DNA of 64,000 bases from Teratosphaeria epicoccoides (taxonomy: Eukaryota > Ascomycota > Dothideomycetes > Mycosphaerellales > Teratosphaeriaceae), in assembly GCA_021401465.1 (NCBI GenBank), contig JADDMT010000028.1, positions 1 through 64,000 of the forward strand. The letters are read 5' to 3'. Under the pieces are notes generated by a model. It saw only the letters and a list, made by a program, of their open reading frames with translations, made no database searches and was not told the origin of the DNA. This document shows, one piece after another, positions 45,503 through 55,660 of the stretch; within the stretch, counting starts at the first letter, position 1; every line of letters begins with the position of its first letter. The translations under genes and the position numbers were made by a program.

Positions 45503-45754
45503 TACTACCGCGAGATTATCGATCGCCGTTGTGGTGTACTGCGGAAGTGACGGTGCTCATGATGATGTTGATAGGCGAGTATCCTGAATTGATCTGAACA
45601 CGCGCATGCCTGGGCCTTGCTGTTCCTGCAGAAATATTGGTTGTCGTTATTGCCGCACTTGCATGTACCGTCCTTGTCGGCTGCACGGTCTTTTTTTTAA
45701 TCGTTCTTTGAGTGTCGCAAGAAGTCGAGCTTACAACAGCACACAAGAAGGAGT

Positions 45755-46803
45755 TCATCGATGAGGCTGTTGACTGGATAAAGGCCAGTGCTCATCCAGA
45801 ACCTCATGCACCGGCCACCCCATAGCTCTGGTCTGGACCTTCATGCTCTCCAATACTCTCCCTTTCGCGTTCTTGTCTTTGACTTCTTGGCCAACGAAAG
45901 CACCATGCGTACTTTCAAAGTCAAATGGCGTGATGCGTCGCCACATCTGATGCAACTCAGACGGCGGCAAGGGGATCATGTTCGGGATCGCCCACATGAA
46001 GGCGTATGAAGTAGTGCCTGGGAGGCGATCGACGTGGTACAAGGCAGACTGTGATTCGTCAGTCCTGGTAAGATTGAGGTAGCCTGATGGTCGATTTCAT
46101 ACTGGTGTCGTAACGAAGGAGTCGGCGATCAACAGCTTGCCGCCTTCTGACGCCCAATGCAGCACCAGACTTCCTGGGAAGTGGCCACCAACCTTGACCG
46201 CAGTGACCCCGTCAGCTATCCTCTCACTCTCGCCCTCGATAAATCTTCGCCGGGCATCGGGATCGCCTCCGTTCAACCACATCTCATCGTCTTTGGCTAT
46301 ATATACGGGACAATTGAACATCTCTGCCCAATGCAGGTGCGTAGAGTAGTAATGCGGGTGACTTATCACGATTGCCATTAGACCACCCTTAGAGGTAATG
46401 AGATTCACAGTCTCGTCGTCGAGATAGGTGATGCAATCCCACAGCACATTGCCTGCTCCTGTCTCAATCAGAATACAGCGTTGTCCAATCCCAAATTTGG
46501 GTTCAGTCCAGATGGACGTCATGCGATCCTCTTGATCGATATCGCCGACTTGCTTATATCTGTTGCCGTACTTCCCACGCATGCGGGCGAGGCTCGTCCA
46601 TGCTTGGCCTGTCGGCGGGATAAACTGGCGAGGATCCTGTGGGCGCCCGCTCAGCATCAACTGTCTGAAACATGGACACCGCGATGGTTTCTCGTGTGGC
46701 CTACATCACATATCCTGCATGCTTTGAGCGGAGAGTCTGCCGCTACGTCGAATTGCGTGCCGCACGCTACGCAAATGAGAAGATCTTCCGTGCTCGAAGG
46801 CAT
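45755..46803 (-). CDS. zinc-ribbon plus metallo-beta-lactamase-fold hydrolase, 308 aa, 3 exons
   Basis: Exons complement(46705..46803), (46103..46636) and (45755..46048) join in phase 0. Exon 1 encodes a small zinc-ribbon-like motif (CVACGTQFD ... CRICD; Cys11, 14, 29, 32). Splicing then gives DPRQFIPPTGQAWTSL, a joint familiar from fungal proteins of this type. The lactamase fold shows ISHPHYYSTHLHW (His126, His128, His133), a later His in VGGHFPGSLVLHW, and ADSF. The usual HxHxDH Asp is absent, so metal binding may differ. The last exon (TTSYAFMWAIPNMIPLPPS, FESTHGAF) completes the domain. Substrate unknown; glyoxalase-like or lactonase-like hydrolysis is possible. Branch sites and donors are good. 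Confidence 0.85.
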
Positions 46804-47754
46804 ATTTTCTGGACAGACTCAAAGAGCTGATGATACGCCCTTCACTGGCTGACGAGGGCGCGTACGCGAACCTTGTGGAGCCAAGGTGCCTTCCTAATAC
46901 GCTGATCGGCCTAGCCCCCACCAATAACTAACCACAACGTCCGAGTGGGATCTGGAACTTCACCTACGGGTACGAGCATGTACTTCCTCTGCTGCACGGC
47001 AAGATTTCGTGCATCGACGGCTCGATGGGCGCCAGGATCATATCATATTGAGTGGGATCGACGAGGCTACGATGGGGCACATCCTGGATCTGCCGAGGGA
47101 AGCTTCGCTGCTGTTCGAACTGGGCCTCTTCGCTCAACCAGTGATAGAACTGACTCACGAAGCTGATTCGACAAGCCATTATCACGAGCAGCCTATGAGC
47201 GCTCACATTGTTTGGGTTCCAGAACATTGGCTACGGCTTTCATGGGTCTGCCCGTCGATGGTCTCATGATAAGTGCTGTTCGGACTCCCGACTCCCGACT
47301 GCGAGCGCAGATGGCTCTCACCAGACCAATGTACTGCGCCGCACGCCGATGACACCTTTCGTACAAATAGACTTACTTTTGCCGCCGCCGCCAGCCCTAC
47401 GCCGGGACCCATCCGAACAGATGCGAATCACGGATCGATGTCTGGTCCATTCAACATGGCATTCCTGACTCCGCTCTTCCGCTTCGTCCTATTTGCTCTT
47501 CAGCGTGTGCTGAACACAGGCGCGATAGGCGGTACAAAGGTTCGAAAGCTCTGTCGCCCATTCTTCATCACAGTGTCCTATACAGATAGGACCAATGGGA
47601 CGCGAGGCTGTCGCGACCATCATCCCACGCGGGCTGTAGATTCTCGCGAGCATGGAACCCATATCAATAGTTGCAGGAAGGCGTTCGTCATCCTCATGCT
47701 CTCCTGCCACCGCACTTTTGTTTGGTACGCGTCGCGGCGTGGACAGACGGTGTG
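46804..47754. other. divergent promoter region
   Basis: 950 bp between the metallo-beta-lactamase gene and the ankyrin gene. The ankyrin frame extends 28 codons upstream of its first ATG, starting from a TTG. Otherwise nothing supported. Confidence 0.45.
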
Positions 47755-50700
47755 ATGATGGTCGGCGGAGATTTCCAGCAGCTTCTCGACGAGGTTCTCA
47801 CATTGCAGGACAGCATTGCTCAAGTGGATGCAACACTTTGCTCAACAAGGATTGCCATCCGTGTCTCTGGCAAGATGTCGATGATTCGATGCTGCTTTGC
47901 AAGGCCACCCACCATTGAGGCATTAAATCGCCATATGCAGGATGTCGACACCGCAGCCAGCGTCAGGGATGGCCGTGTCAAAGCACGCCCACTGCTGTCC
48001 ATGCAAGCCGTGCAACCGGCAGCCCGCGCAGACCAGATCGCGAGATTTCACTCTGAGATCGGCTCACATCGACTTGCAATGCAAATCATCCTTCAAGCAC
48101 TTACTGTCTATATGAATAGCAGCGGGGTCGATGTTGATGTCAAAGTCCTGACTGTGGATCTTCACAAACTGCTCGACCTAATTGCCACGTCCCACAGGAA
48201 TACCTCTACACAACACGCTGGCGCACAGAGCATACTGGATGCTCACAGGCGATTGCAAGCGTCAGCAAAGGCTGTGGCGTCTGACGCCTCCGTCGTTCTC
48301 TGGTGGAGATCATTGGAATGGCCAGGTAGTCAACCGCCACATTCAGGCATAACAAGCCTTGAGGTTCGGTCATCACTAAATTCTGAAGCAAGGCGGCGGA
48401 TATCGTCCTGGGTTGTCTGCAATCCCGAGCGTGACTCCTCGATCCCGGAGGTACCTATGCATCCTTTACCACTGTGCAGCAAACGCATCACATCATCGGC
48501 AAACATTCTAGATCGCGTTGACGAGATGGGAATCATTATGTCTTGTCCAAACGAAGACGTAATCGAGGACGAGCTCGAGCTGGACATCGCATGGAGATAC
48601 TTGGACGAGGCGCGACACAGTGCAGGCCAGAGGGACTATGCAAAGGCCGAGACGTACTATAGGAAATGCCTCCAAAGAGCCGTGCGACTTGGTAAAACCT
48701 GGAACGGCTTGCCAATCGAGGATATGAAACTGGAGATCGCTGTTGCTTGCTATGAGCAAGATAAGCTTAGCGATGCTTTGAGGTTGATCGATGCTCTGGC
48801 CCGGCGAGTAGTCGAGGACGACGTTGATCGCAAACGAATGGTCACGGCTTGGCATCTGAAAGCTTTGACACTGCTTCGTCGTGGGTCAATGTCCTCAGCA
48901 CTTAGACAATGCAAGCACACTATGGCGCACCAGCGACGTTTAAGCGGCGGGAATGCAGCCTATTACGAGTCGATCGCCTTGGTGGCAACAATCTATGACT
49001 TGCAAGGAGATGAAATGGACGCTCAGACATACACAACTCTTTTACCCACGAATTTTGCGAGACCCAACTTTAAGCCACCGATGGTTCCAATACGACCTAT
49101 GAACATGGCCCCTGCCAAGTCTATCGAACGGTACTCGACAATGTGCAAAGACATGGTACGTGAACTCACTCGTTGCTTCGATGAACAGGCTGGGCCGGTG
49201 TCTCCATCGTCCCCATTCAACGATCAAGCGGGCGGAAATGGTAATATTGCCTCTCCACGAACCAACACGTCAAGTGTATACACCGCATCACCATCGAATA
49301 GCAGTATACCATCCCACAACTCAGGTTCTCGAACATCGATGGAGAGCGAAACATCACGGTACCAGCAAAGGCCTCTCCCTCTGGTTCCCTCCAAAACTCC
49401 GCACACATTTGACTCTCGTCCTCAGAAGTCAGGGTCATCAATGGCCAGCGACAGGTATATGGAGGCGCCATCTCCTGCGTCGCGGTCGGTCGATCAGCGA
49501 CTCCCGCCAAGACCCCTGGCTGGCTGCAAGACCAAGACCGCCCATCTTGAGGCGCGATCTACACCTCCGCCGACACATATGGCAAGTGAGTCTTGCCTCG
49601 GACATCTACAAAGCAGCAGGAGGGCAAATGCTCAGACCATGCAAATATTGAGTCCAGGTTGTGATGTTGTACACAGGCCTGAGCTGGCGGCTCGTGCCAA
49701 ATCAGAGGCGCACAGGCTTCTGGAATCCAACGCATTCCAGCTCACGAAAGCCCGAGACTGGCAGGAGCAGTACTTGTGGGCAGCTTCCAATGGTCATCAT
49801 GATGTAGTTCACCTGCTACTGACTGATTGGCAATGCCACAAGTCGTCGCGACTCGGTTTCAAGTCGAAGGAGATGGTGAATCATAAGGCGGTCCCGATCG
49901 ATGCCGTCGATGGCTTGGGCCGCACTGCTCTACACTTGGCTGTTTTGCACCGCCACACAGAAATTGTTGGCCTTCTGCTCGATTGTGGAGCGTCTTTCAC
50001 AAAACGCATGGCAGCAGCAACGGCGTCGAGCGATGTGACATTCGACGCATCCAAGGCCGGAAGGACTGCACTGGAGTGTGCAATTGTGCAAGATCATCAT
50101 GCAAGTGTTGCAGTGTTTGTGCGCAAAGGCTGTGTTGAGGACTCGACCGATCGATATGGCTGGTCTCTTCTGCATTACGCTGCTGATAAATGTGGCCAAG
50201 CCACATTTGACCTCCTCCTCAGCGTGGCTTTTGACCCGAACAAGAGAACGCCAACTGGAAGAACATCGCTGCACCTCGCGGCACGAAAGGGTCGCCAGAG
50301 CATCATAGAGCTCTTACTGCAGCACAAAGTCGAGATCGATGCAAAGGACAGCCAAGGAGACACGCCCATGAGTCTAGCAGTCTCTTGCGGCCACCTGCCA
50401 TGTGTGAAAATGCTTCAAGCAGCCGGAGGCAACATTCGGACGAGAAACAGCTTGAAAGCAAGCCTGCTTCACATCGCTGCACGGGAAGGCCACGACCATT
50501 TACTCTCATACCTCGTCTTCAAGGGCGCAGACATAGAAGGCTGCGACGGACTAGGTCGCTCGGCACTTCATTATGCCGCAACGTTCGACAGGCCGAAAGC
50601 TCTCCATGGCCTGATCAGTCTCGGCGCCGACGTATCAGCGGTCGACGAGGAAGGCAATACTGGCCTCCATGCGAGCGCAGAAGCTGGCCATGGCGTGATG

Positions 50701-50934
50701 GTGCAAGCAATGCACGCGCAAGGCCTATCTTTGCGCCAGCAGAATCGACTGGGGAGGACGGCGTTGCATTTGGCTGCTATGGCAGGCCATCGGCGGGTGG
50801 TGATGGATTTGATTACCGCCGGTGCGGATGTCCAGCAGCTTGACAGATCTGGACTGACGGCTGCGAGCTATGCGAGAGCAAAAGGGCATAAGCAGGTGGC
50901 GGAATTGTTGGAGCTGACGCGTGCCGTTGGATAA
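47755..50934 (+). CDS. TPR- and ankyrin-repeat protein, 1059 aa
   Basis: The first ATG in the long frame is at 47755 (MMVGGDFQQLLDEVLTLQ), giving 1059 aa. The N-terminal third is helical and similar to the leading part of fungal signalling/STAND-like proteins. A TPR-like segment follows (residues about 280-380; RDYAKAETYYRKCLQRAVRLGKTW). A Ser/Pro-rich linker (about 475-640) precedes ankyrin repeats from about 675 to the end, including DGLGRTALHLAVLHRHTEIVGLLLDCGA, TGRTSLHLAARKGRQSIIELLLQHK and LGRTALHLAAMAGHRRVVMDLITAGAD. No NACHT or kinase motif is visible. Likely an interaction scaffold; partners unknown. The frame is uninterrupted. Confidence 0.8.
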   Translation: MMVGGDFQQLLDEVLTLQDSIAQVDATLCSTRIAIRVSGKMSMIRCCFARPPTIEALNRHMQDVDTAASVRDGRVKARPLLSMQAVQPAARADQIARFHSEIGSHRLAMQIILQALTVYMNSSGVDVDVKVLTVDLHKLLDLIATSHRNTSTQHAGAQSILDAHRRLQASAKAVASDASVVLWWRSLEWPGSQPPHSGITSLEVRSSLNSEARRRISSWVVCNPERDSSIPEVPMHPLPLCSKRITSSANILDRVDEMGIIMSCPNEDVIEDELELDIAWRYLDEARHSAGQRDYAKAETYYRKCLQRAVRLGKTWNGLPIEDMKLEIAVACYEQDKLSDALRLIDALARRVVEDDVDRKRMVTAWHLKALTLLRRGSMSSALRQCKHTMAHQRRLSGGNAAYYESIALVATIYDLQGDEMDAQTYTTLLPTNFARPNFKPPMVPIRPMNMAPAKSIERYSTMCKDMVRELTRCFDEQAGPVSPSSPFNDQAGGNGNIASPRTNTSSVYTASPSNSSIPSHNSGSRTSMESETSRYQQRPLPLVPSKTPHTFDSRPQKSGSSMASDRYMEAPSPASRSVDQRLPPRPLAGCKTKTAHLEARSTPPPTHMASESCLGHLQSSRRANAQTMQILSPGCDVVHRPELAARAKSEAHRLLESNAFQLTKARDWQEQYLWAASNGHHDVVHLLLTDWQCHKSSRLGFKSKEMVNHKAVPIDAVDGLGRTALHLAVLHRHTEIVGLLLDCGASFTKRMAAATASSDVTFDASKAGRTALECAIVQDHHASVAVFVRKGCVEDSTDRYGWSLLHYAADKCGQATFDLLLSVAFDPNKRTPTGRTSLHLAARKGRQSIIELLLQHKVEIDAKDSQGDTPMSLAVSCGHLPCVKMLQAAGGNIRTRNSLKASLLHIAAREGHDHLLSYLVFKGADIEGCDGLGRSALHYAATFDRPKALHGLISLGADVSAVDEEGNTGLHASAEAGHGVMVQAMHAQGLSLRQQNRLGRTALHLAAMAGHRRVVMDLITAGADVQQLDRSGLTAASYARAKGHKQVAELLELTRAVG

Positions 50935-51393
50935 GGGATTGTGCGAGGGGCTTCTGGCTGCTATAATGATCCTTCCAAACGTGGGGTGGTTTCTGGAATG
51001 CAGAGGGATGAAGAGATCGATATCTAGAGGATCTTTGACGAAACAATGAAGCTATGAAGTGACATGCACAAATGAACAAAGTTTGCTTTGCATATGATGT
51101 TGTTTCTGCCACTAGAGCATCCGATCGGCTAGGGCCACTACGCTGTTGCAGTAATTAGTATGCGCAGGCGGGTAATGAGGAACGCTCCAAAGAACACCTT
51201 AGGAAAAAACCTTCAGCCTAGTCCGTTGCATGGTTGCATAACTGCGCGTGGCAGTCTACACTAGATACGCGCAGTGCAGCTCGACCTGCCACCAAAGGTC
51301 TTTGGTACATATATTTCATACTCACCGATATGCATCACCAATCAAAAACCAGTGTCCACTTCCCTCAGGGAGCGTAGACCAGTGGTATCTACA
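50935..51393. other. intergenic, nothing supported
   Basis: 3' flank of the ankyrin gene up to the tRNA-like unit. No gene seen. Confidence 0.5.
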
Positions 51394-51546
51394 GGAGATT
51401 TAGTGTAGTGGTGCACGCGAGGGGGCGCAACGCTTGGAAATCCTATCATTACCGAGCTTGCGTGGGACGAATCATTAGTCCTAGTACCATACCAAACCTC
51501 GAGGCTCCGGTTCGAGCCCGGAATTCTCTGCTTCTGAGTCGTTTTT
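51394..51546 (+). tRNA. tRNA-like Pol III unit, probably a degenerate tRNA or tRNA-derived element
   Basis: An A-box (TAGTGTAGTGG, 51401-51411) and B-box (GGTTCGAGCCC, 51509-51519) lie 108 bp apart. The T-arm is perfect: TCCGG stem, TTCGAGC loop, CCGGA stem (51506-51522). A D-arm can be drawn (51403-51418). GGAGATT pairs imperfectly with ATTCTCT as acceptor. A TTTTT terminator lies at 51542-51546. The spacing would need an intron of about 60 nt. No convincing anticodon loop with U33 can be drawn, so identity cannot be given; it may be a pseudogene or a SINE head. Confidence 0.45.
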
Positions 51547-51883
51547 GGTTCTGGCGGTGGTTGGATGAGAAGGGTGGAAACGGAAGTGGGAAAATTCCAG
51601 CTGGATTTTGGGAGAGGGGGTTCCGACGAACAGGACTCTGAGTCTTGGTCAGCATGTATTACTTTTTGCTTGAATAAGCAGCACGGGCTACGAATTATTC
51701 ATGGTAACAGTGTCGATGTTGTTCGCATACGTGGGGCATAAGACGGCTTGGTAATGGCCAGTGATCTGTGCAACGACCTCGACTACAGAAAATGTCAGTC
51801 TTGGCGTGTTGCAAGTGCTCGGCTCCTGCTGCGACTTGACTCATGTCCATACACATCCAGGCCAACACTTCCGACACCACACC
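51547..51883. other. 3' flank of valyl-tRNA synthetase
   Basis: No coding or RNA feature beyond the Pol III-like unit on its left. Confidence 0.5.
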
Positions 51884-54800
51884 CTACAATTTCATCTCCT
51901 CGAACCGCGCCAAAGCATCCTCATAAGCCTTCTGCTCCGCCAAGCGATCCCTGAGCACCTCCTCGGCCCTCGACTTAACATCCTTCCTGACATCACTTGC
52001 CAGCCCAGCGATCAATCCCTCCTGCTCCTTGACACCCTTCGCTGCCGTCTCAAGCTTCCCTTGCGCCTTCTTGATCTCCTCGTTCGAGTCCAGGCCAGCC
52101 TTTGGCAGCTCCAAGAACACCGCAGCGGACGCCGAGACAGGATAGACAGCGACGCCTTTTGGTGGCGCTCCGCCAGTCTTGAGAACGGAAAGAGTGCTGA
52201 GATATTTGCCGGACAGAGCTTTCATGGCTGCCTGTTGTGCGGAGGCTGTGGCGTGGGCTTCGTTGTTGAGAGGCTGGACGAAAGCGGTGCCGTTCTCTCT
52301 GATGCCGTACTCGACCAGAAGGGACCGAGCGCCTTTGGAGCAGCCGAGTACCAGGTCGTATTCAGCTTCGCTCTTGAAGTCGTTGAGGCTCGAGTCGTAT
52401 TCTGGGTATTCTGCGACAACGACGGACTTGGTCTTGTCTCCAGGCCGCCTCGGCAAGCGCTGCCAAAGCTCCTCAGTCAAGAACGGCATGACGGGATGCA
52501 TTAGCCTCAGCCCACCGTCCAGAGCGGTGTAAAGCGTATCTCGGGCGCTTTGCTGCTCTTCTGGTGTGCCATCACGAATAATTGCCTTGCTGTTTTCAAT
52601 GTAGACATCGCAGAGCTCATACAGCCAGAACTGATACAGTGCTTGTGTCGCCTCTGAAAATTGTCGGGCTTGCCACGCTGCGTTGACCTTCTGTGCCGCA
52701 TGTGTGAGCTTGTGCAGGATCCATCGCTCGGGCAATGACTCTTTGCCAGACTTTCCAGCCTTGGAAGGAGGACTGTAGTCTTCTGGTAAGTTGCCGAGGA
52801 CGAACTTCGTTGCCTGGTAAATCTTATTGCAGAAATTTCGGTTGGCGCGCATGACCTTGACGTCGAAATTGATGTCGCCGCCACCAGTCGTGTAGTTGAT
52901 AAGTGAGTAACGCAGCGCATCAGCACCGCATTCGTCAATGCCATCCTTGAACTGCTTTCGCTGATTAGCCTCGGCCCTCTCCACTTCCTTAGGACTCAAG
53001 TTGCCAGTCTTGAGTTTCGCGACCATGTCGTCGATGGAAATGCCGTCCATAATGTCAACAGGGTCGATCACATTGCCCAAAGATTTCGACATCTTGCGAC
53101 CCTCACCATCGCGCACAAGAGAATGACAGTAGACCTCCTCAAATGGTACTTTGCCTGTCAACTTCAAGCTGAAGAAGATCATGCGGGCAACCCAGAAGAA
53201 GAGGATGTCCCAGCCAGTCTCCAAGACAGATGTCGGGAAAAGCTTCTGGTAGAGTTGTGATTTCTCATCTGGCCAGCCGAGCGTAGAGAACGGCCACAGT
53301 CCAGAAGAGAACCAGGTGTCTAAGCAGTCCGGATCCCGCTCTAATGTGAACTCTTTGCCCGCGAACTTCTTCGCAGCCTTTGCCTGCGCACCTGTCTCGT
53401 CCTCCGCACATACCCAGTGATCGGGATCGGTGTCGTATGTCGGGCCATCCTTCATTCTAACGTACCAAGCCGGTATTTGGTGACCCCACCACAGCTGACG
53501 GGATATACACCAGTCGATCGGCGTCTCCATCCAATGATAGTATTCCCGTTCTCTCTGCTCCGGTATGATCTTGATCTGACCATTCCTGACAGCATCGACA
53601 GCTGGCTTGGCAAGTGGCGCCATCTTCACCCACCACTGCGGCTTCATCACCGGCTCGATAATGTCTTTTGACTTGGAGCACCGCGGAACTTTCATTGGGT
53701 TGGAAGTCTTGCCAACAAAGAGGCCTAGCTTCTCGAGCTCAGCAAGGACAGTATAGCGAGCATCGTATCGCTTTTGACCCTCGAATGACTTGCCTGCGTT
53801 TGCATTCAACGTGCCGTCATCATTCAATATGTTGATGAAGACCAGTCCTGCGTCCTTGCCACGTTTGAAATCCTTCTGATCGTGAGCAGGAGTGATCTTG
53901 ACGGCACCGGTACCCTTGTCCATCTCAACGTCGTCGGCACCAAATATTGGCAACAGGCGACCTTCGATGAACGGATGTCTCGCTTTCTTACCAAGTAGAT
54001 GCTTGTAGCGCGCATCGCTTGGGTGCACGGCAATGCCAGTATCTCCCAGCATTGTCTCTGGACGTGTCGTGCCAATTTCGATCGTCTCGTCCGAACCATC
54101 AATCGGGTACTTGAAGTTCCACATCGAACCGAACTCGATCTTCTTGTCATAACCAGGCACATCAAGCTTGGTTGTGCCATTCAGCTCCTCGTCATCAACT
54201 TCGATGTTGGAGAGGGTAGTGCTCAACTTGCAACACCAGTTGACGAGCTTGTTCTCACGGTAGATCAAACCCTCCTCGTGCAGCTGCACGAACGTCCGTC
54301 GCACGGCCCTTGACAACGTCGGACTCATCGTGAAGCCCTCTTTCGTCCAGTCCATCGACCCGCCCATCCGCTTCATCACTCTGTTGATTCGCTGATGGTA
54401 GTCCGCCTTCCACTCCCAGACACGCTCAACAAACTTTTCTCTCCCCAGATCATGCCTCGTCTTACCATTTTCTCTGTTGTACAGCATATTCTCGACAACA
54501 CTCTGGGTCGAGATACCTGCATGATCGCAACCCGGGACGTACAAAACAGTCTTGCCCTTCATCCGATTCCACCTGATCATTGCATCTTGCAGGCTCGTTG
54601 CCAGTGCGTGACCGATGTGCAGGTTGCCGGTGACATTGGGCGGTGGTATAGAGATGACGAAGTAGCCCTTGTCTTTGACGTTGCCATCAGGCCTGAACTC
54701 GGGCTCGTGGAAGCCTTCCTTTTCCCACCAATCGTACCATGCACTCTCCACCACGGACGGGATGTACGCCTTGTGGTAGTCATCGTCCAGCTGCCTCCGG

Positions 54801-55168
54801 TCCAAGATCTTCTTTTCGCCCTTGGGCGTGCACTCCTTATACGGCTCTAGCCTCGGCTGCTCGGCTTTCTTCTTGCTCTCTTTCGGCTTCGATGCAGCAG
54901 CCAAAGCTTTCTTCTTCTCTTCCTTCGCTGCCAGTTTCGCGAGCTTCTCGGCCTTGGCTTTCTCCTTCGCCAGCTCCTTCTCTGACTTCTGCTTCTGTGG
55001 CGCAGCTGCGTCACCTCCATCCTGGCCTGGCGTGTGATGGCCTTTGGGATCCACATTTGCAGCTTCCATGATGACGTTCCGGGTCTCCTCTGAGGGAGGC
55101 GGCGGCTGGCCTGAAACAGGCCCGGTCTTCGCGCCAGTGATGTTGTGCGAAGCGGCGTTCAACGCCAT
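51884..55168 (-). CDS. VAS1: valyl-tRNA synthetase, 1094 aa, single exon
   Basis: A class I synthetase with the signature HIGH (NLHIGHALATSLQDAMIRW, about residue 184) and KMSKS (GRKMSKSLGNVIDP, 692-696). The editing domain carries TTRPETMLGDTGIAVHPSD. Valine-enzyme blocks include TTLSNIEVDDEELNG and RQLWWGHQIPAWYV, and an anticodon-binding domain and coiled-coil C-terminus follow. A Lys/Ala/Glu-rich N-terminal extension (about residues 60-110) is usual in eukaryotic cytosolic forms. The enzyme charges tRNA-Val and edits mis-charged Thr. The first ATG is at 55168, but the frame stays open upstream to about 55329 with an Arg-rich, presequence-like stretch and no ATG. One gene may therefore serve both cytosol and mitochondria, as VAS1 does in yeast. 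Confidence 0.96.
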   Translation of the reverse strand: MALNAASHNITGAKTGPVSGQPPPPSEETRNVIMEAANVDPKGHHTPGQDGGDAAAPQKQKSEKELAKEKAKAEKLAKLAAKEEKKKALAAASKPKESKKKAEQPRLEPYKECTPKGEKKILDRRQLDDDYHKAYIPSVVESAWYDWWEKEGFHEPEFRPDGNVKDKGYFVISIPPPNVTGNLHIGHALATSLQDAMIRWNRMKGKTVLYVPGCDHAGISTQSVVENMLYNRENGKTRHDLGREKFVERVWEWKADYHQRINRVMKRMGGSMDWTKEGFTMSPTLSRAVRRTFVQLHEEGLIYRENKLVNWCCKLSTTLSNIEVDDEELNGTTKLDVPGYDKKIEFGSMWNFKYPIDGSDETIEIGTTRPETMLGDTGIAVHPSDARYKHLLGKKARHPFIEGRLLPIFGADDVEMDKGTGAVKITPAHDQKDFKRGKDAGLVFINILNDDGTLNANAGKSFEGQKRYDARYTVLAELEKLGLFVGKTSNPMKVPRCSKSKDIIEPVMKPQWWVKMAPLAKPAVDAVRNGQIKIIPEQREREYYHWMETPIDWCISRQLWWGHQIPAWYVRMKDGPTYDTDPDHWVCAEDETGAQAKAAKKFAGKEFTLERDPDCLDTWFSSGLWPFSTLGWPDEKSQLYQKLFPTSVLETGWDILFFWVARMIFFSLKLTGKVPFEEVYCHSLVRDGEGRKMSKSLGNVIDPVDIMDGISIDDMVAKLKTGNLSPKEVERAEANQRKQFKDGIDECGADALRYSLINYTTGGGDINFDVKVMRANRNFCNKIYQATKFVLGNLPEDYSPPSKAGKSGKESLPERWILHKLTHAAQKVNAAWQARQFSEATQALYQFWLYELCDVYIENSKAIIRDGTPEEQQSARDTLYTALDGGLRLMHPVMPFLTEELWQRLPRRPGDKTKSVVVAEYPEYDSSLNDFKSEAEYDLVLGCSKGARSLLVEYGIRENGTAFVQPLNNEAHATASAQQAAMKALSGKYLSTLSVLKTGGAPPKGVAVYPVSASAAVFLELPKAGLDSNEEIKKAQGKLETAAKGVKEQEGLIAGLASDVRKDVKSRAEEVLRDRLAEQKAYEDALARFEEMKL

Positions 55169-55329
55169 TTCGACATGGAATGACCTTCGCGGCTGTTGCA
55201 AGAATCGAAAAGGGAAGGAGCGCCTGAGCAGCGCTTGTCCAAGTATTTTGGCCCACCCGATCAGGTACAGCGGTGTCTGTGTTGCTTCGTTTGGGGTGTA
55301 CCCCTCGCAGGAACGCTGTATTGTCTACG
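55169..55329 (-). other. in-frame upstream extension of valyl-tRNA synthetase with presequence character, no ATG
   Basis: From a TAG near 55329 to the ATG at 55168 the synthetase frame is open. It encodes ...WAKILGQALLRRSFPF... and PRRSFHVE: basic, hydrophobic, almost without acidic residues, like a mitochondrial targeting peptide. No ATG is in frame; near-cognate CTG and TTG codons are. A mitochondrial isoform from a non-AUG start or an upstream exon is inferred. Confidence 0.5.
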
Positions 55330-55660
55330 CGATCATGGATTCGTAGTAAGCTGAGCGGCGCAGTGGTTGGATCTTGTTTGAGTCTGACCCAATGCCCCAG
55401 ATCAAAGCGAGGATTTTGCAGCTGACTACGGGTACTGCCGCTAGCGTTTTCTGGATCTGTGCGAACTCGCAACCTCGCACTACTGCTAGGACTTCTTCCG
55501 TTTGACGCACGACAGCATTCACGAGGACTTACCCTTGTCAGCATGGAAGATCGACACAACTGCAGCTCCCAGCTTGATCGAAGCATGGAATAAGATGCAT
55601 TAGACTGTGGAAATGCCGCCGCGTCTCAACTCGCTATTCATTGCGCGAAGGCTCATTGCT

